From Myxococcales bacterium (GTDB lineage Bacteria > Myxococcota_A > Polyangia > Polyangiales > Polyangiaceae), in contig JAAFHJ010000333.1 in assembly GCA_013298325.1 (NCBI GenBank), positions 1 through 5,867 on the forward strand: a stretch of DNA of 5,867 bases, read 5' to 3'. Below the pieces are notes generated by a model. That model was not told where the DNA came from and searched no databases. It was given only the letters and a program-made list of their open reading frames with translations. Below, piece after piece: positions 4,928 through 5,867 of this stretch. The first letter of the stretch is position 1; each line of letters opens with the position of its first letter. The position numbers and the translations under genes are program-made.

Positions 4928-5867
4928 GCCGGCAACCGGGCCGATTCCGCAGGAACAATCGGTATTTGGGTCGGGCGGTTCGGCCGCGTCAGGTTCGGCT
5001 TCGAGCCCATCGGGCCCGATAGGCGGCGGGTTGAAGGGATCGGCCGCGTCGGTCTTCGTGCCAACATCGGCCCCGGCGTCGCGGGCCCCGGCGTCGGCGG
5101 TACAGTCGGCCCCTTTTGGAAAGCCGCCAATCGGCGTTTTTGCAAGCCTTTTCTCGGTTTCCGCGCCGTAGGCCCCGTCTTCCGTGAGCCGATCTTCCGG
5201 ATGATTGATGTTCCACAGGTGTTGAAAGGCGAGAACCGAGAGGCCTCGAATGTCGACGCCCGCCGCCGTGTAATCGTAATGAACGGGGTCTGACGAGCCG
5301 AGCCAACGCCAACTATTTGCGGTAAATGCAGTCCGCCATCCTGCCGAATCATCTACGTCGACGGCGAGCGCAGACTCGTGATTGCTTCGCCCCGGTTTTG
5401 CCGCGAGCGAAATTCCGCATCTCCCTTTGAGATACCACTGATAAAGCAGGAACTGTTGAGGGAGTGTCCGGAGGGCGCTGTTCACCGCAAGGGGCGTCCG
5501 CCGCGCAGTGGCGACCTTGGTAAGTGCCGCAGCGGCCCCAGGCTGCAAGAAGGGGAAGACTGCCGATCCGAGGGTGACGTTCGGCACCGAATCAATGCGT
5601 GCAAATGTCCCCGGGCGAAGGCACTGAACCTCCGCTACAAGCTGCTCCCCAAGCGGGCGCGCGACGGCGGTAGAACAGGCCTGCGTGACTGCCGCCGAAA
5701 GCGGATCGGCCGCCGTCAACGCTTGGGAAATGGTCCCGACCCCATCGTCTTCCCCTTCATTTTCTGAGGAAGATGCTGCCGGATCTTCATAAGCGCACGC
5801 CGCGGTGACAAACGCCGCTGCGAGGGCCAAACCGGCCAGCCCCCGCGACCGGGAGAGCGCTGTGGCC
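4793..5867 (-). CDS. Exported M15-type (VanY/CwlK-like) zinc peptidase with MYXO-CTERM-like tail, 5' end missing
   Basis: The frame is open to the right edge, with 357 residues visible; positions here count from the TTG at 5830. It probably cleaves peptidoglycan peptides (D,D- or L,D-type carboxypeptidase or endopeptidase) outside the inner membrane. The export signal is a basic stretch (S-R-S-R-G) before the TTG, then a hydrophobic core ending T-A-A-C at Cys12, an imperfect lipobox. The basic stretch lies upstream of the TTG, so the true start is most likely beyond the window. Residues 91-190 carry the M15 zinc site: His151 and Asp158 (H-x6-D), and D-P-V-H-Y-D-Y with His184 as third ligand and Asp181 as likely catalytic acid. 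Residues about 192-238 (F-Q-H-L-W, E-D-G-A-Y-G-A-E-T-E) resemble a peptidoglycan-binding repeat. A Pro/Asp/Ala linker and the sorting tail follow. The 3' 135 bases overlap the DUF2809 gene antisense. Confidence 0.85.
   Translation of the reverse strand, partial: ATALSRSRGLAGLALAAAFVTAACAYEDPAASSSENEGEDDGVGTISQALTAADPLSAAVTQACSTAVARPLGEQLVAEVQCLRPGTFARIDSVPNVTLGSAVFPFLQPGAAAALTKVATARRTPLAVNSALRTLPQQFLLYQWYLKGRCGISLAAKPGRSNHESALAVDVDDSAGWRTAFTANSWRWLGSSDPVHYDYTAAGVDIRGLSVLAFQHLWNINHPEDRLTEDGAYGAETEKRLAKTPIGGFPKGADCTADAGARDAGADVGTKTDAADPFNPPPIGPDGLEAEPDAAEPPDPNTDCSCGIGPVAGSVGLGLPLALAVALVLVGRRRAARNLLRGNRPEDADKIAKKIGD
4865..4957 (-). other. MYXO-CTERM-like C-terminal sorting signal of the M15 peptidase
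   Basis: Counting residues from the TTG at 5830, the segment has C-S-C at 292-294, a hydrophobic helix at about 303-319, and three arginines at 320-322. This is the plan of the MYXO-CTERM signal of myxobacteria, thought to be processed by myxosortase for placement at the cell surface. Unlike typical examples, which end right after the Arg cluster, 23 further residues follow (323-345), rich in Arg, Lys and Asp. Confidence 0.7.

Noticed and set aside
5009..5020. 12-bp palindrome ATCGGGCCCGAT in the peptidase linker
   Set aside because: It is inside coding DNA for a Gly/Pro linker and has no loop, U-run or second copy, so a regulatory role is not supported.
4981..5050. CGGCCGCGTC repeated exactly 60 bases apart
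   Set aside because: Both copies encode Asp-Ala-Ala in the low-complexity linker of the peptidase. This is ordinary linker repetition rather than a DNA element.
5378..5767. Plus-strand open frame inside the peptidase gene
   Set aside because: It lies opposite the M15 zinc-site region, is Arg-rich and has no recognisable pattern.
1..5867. A defence, phage, toxin-antitoxin, CRISPR or secretion system
   Set aside because: All sizeable frames are accounted for by housekeeping, envelope or unknown-function families. There are no spaced repeats, integrases, transposases or small paired genes, so no new multi-gene system can be claimed.

Overview
The window carries seven protein-coding genes in high-GC DNA with dense coding on both strands. 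The best guess at the source is a myxobacterium (Myxococcota, probably of the Polyangiales/Sorangiineae type). This rests on three things: a surface peptidase ending in a MYXO-CTERM-like sorting tail (Cys-Ser-Cys, hydrophobic helix, Arg cluster), Ala/Ser/Pro-rich linkers in exported proteins, and GTG starts. The genus cannot be fixed from the sequence alone.

Left part (1-2876, all minus strand): an energy operon is read from right to left. atpD (F1 beta subunit) has a strong ribosome binding site and a candidate sigma-70-type promoter about 140 bases upstream. After a 115-base spacer holding a hairpin followed by seven Us (a possible attenuator) comes atpC (epsilon subunit). atpC overlaps by 4 bases a membrane-anchored or exported parvulin-like protein that lacks both family histidines. 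A well-formed intrinsic terminator at 173-212 closes this unit. Beyond it, the first 41 codons of a lipoprotein gene run off the left edge. No atpA or atpG lies next to atpD, so the beta/epsilon pair is separate from the other ATP synthase genes, at least on this side.

Right part (2877-5867): a 252-base divergent intergenic region leads to four genes on alternating strands with almost no DNA between them. They are a Maf/YceF-type nucleotide pyrophosphatase (+), a secreted DUF3047 protein (-), a small DUF2809 membrane protein (+), and an exported M15-type (VanY/CwlK-like) zinc peptidase with a peptidoglycan-binding-like region and a MYXO-CTERM-like tail (-, 5' end outside the window). maf and the DUF3047 gene end tail-to-tail in a perfect 14-bp palindrome, so both proteins end in Ser-Asp-Arg. 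The DUF3047 and DUF2809 genes start within 0-28 bases of each other. The DUF2809 and peptidase genes overlap antisense by 135 bases.

The left genes clearly work together: ATP synthase catalysis and its regulatory subunit, plus a coupled envelope protein of unknown role. The right genes look like independent housekeeping or envelope genes packed tightly together. I see no phage, insertion sequence, CRISPR, tRNA, rRNA or recognisable defence system. The points most worth a second look are the overlapping gene ends, the possible attenuator between atpD and atpC, the histidine-less parvulin and the insertion in Maf.
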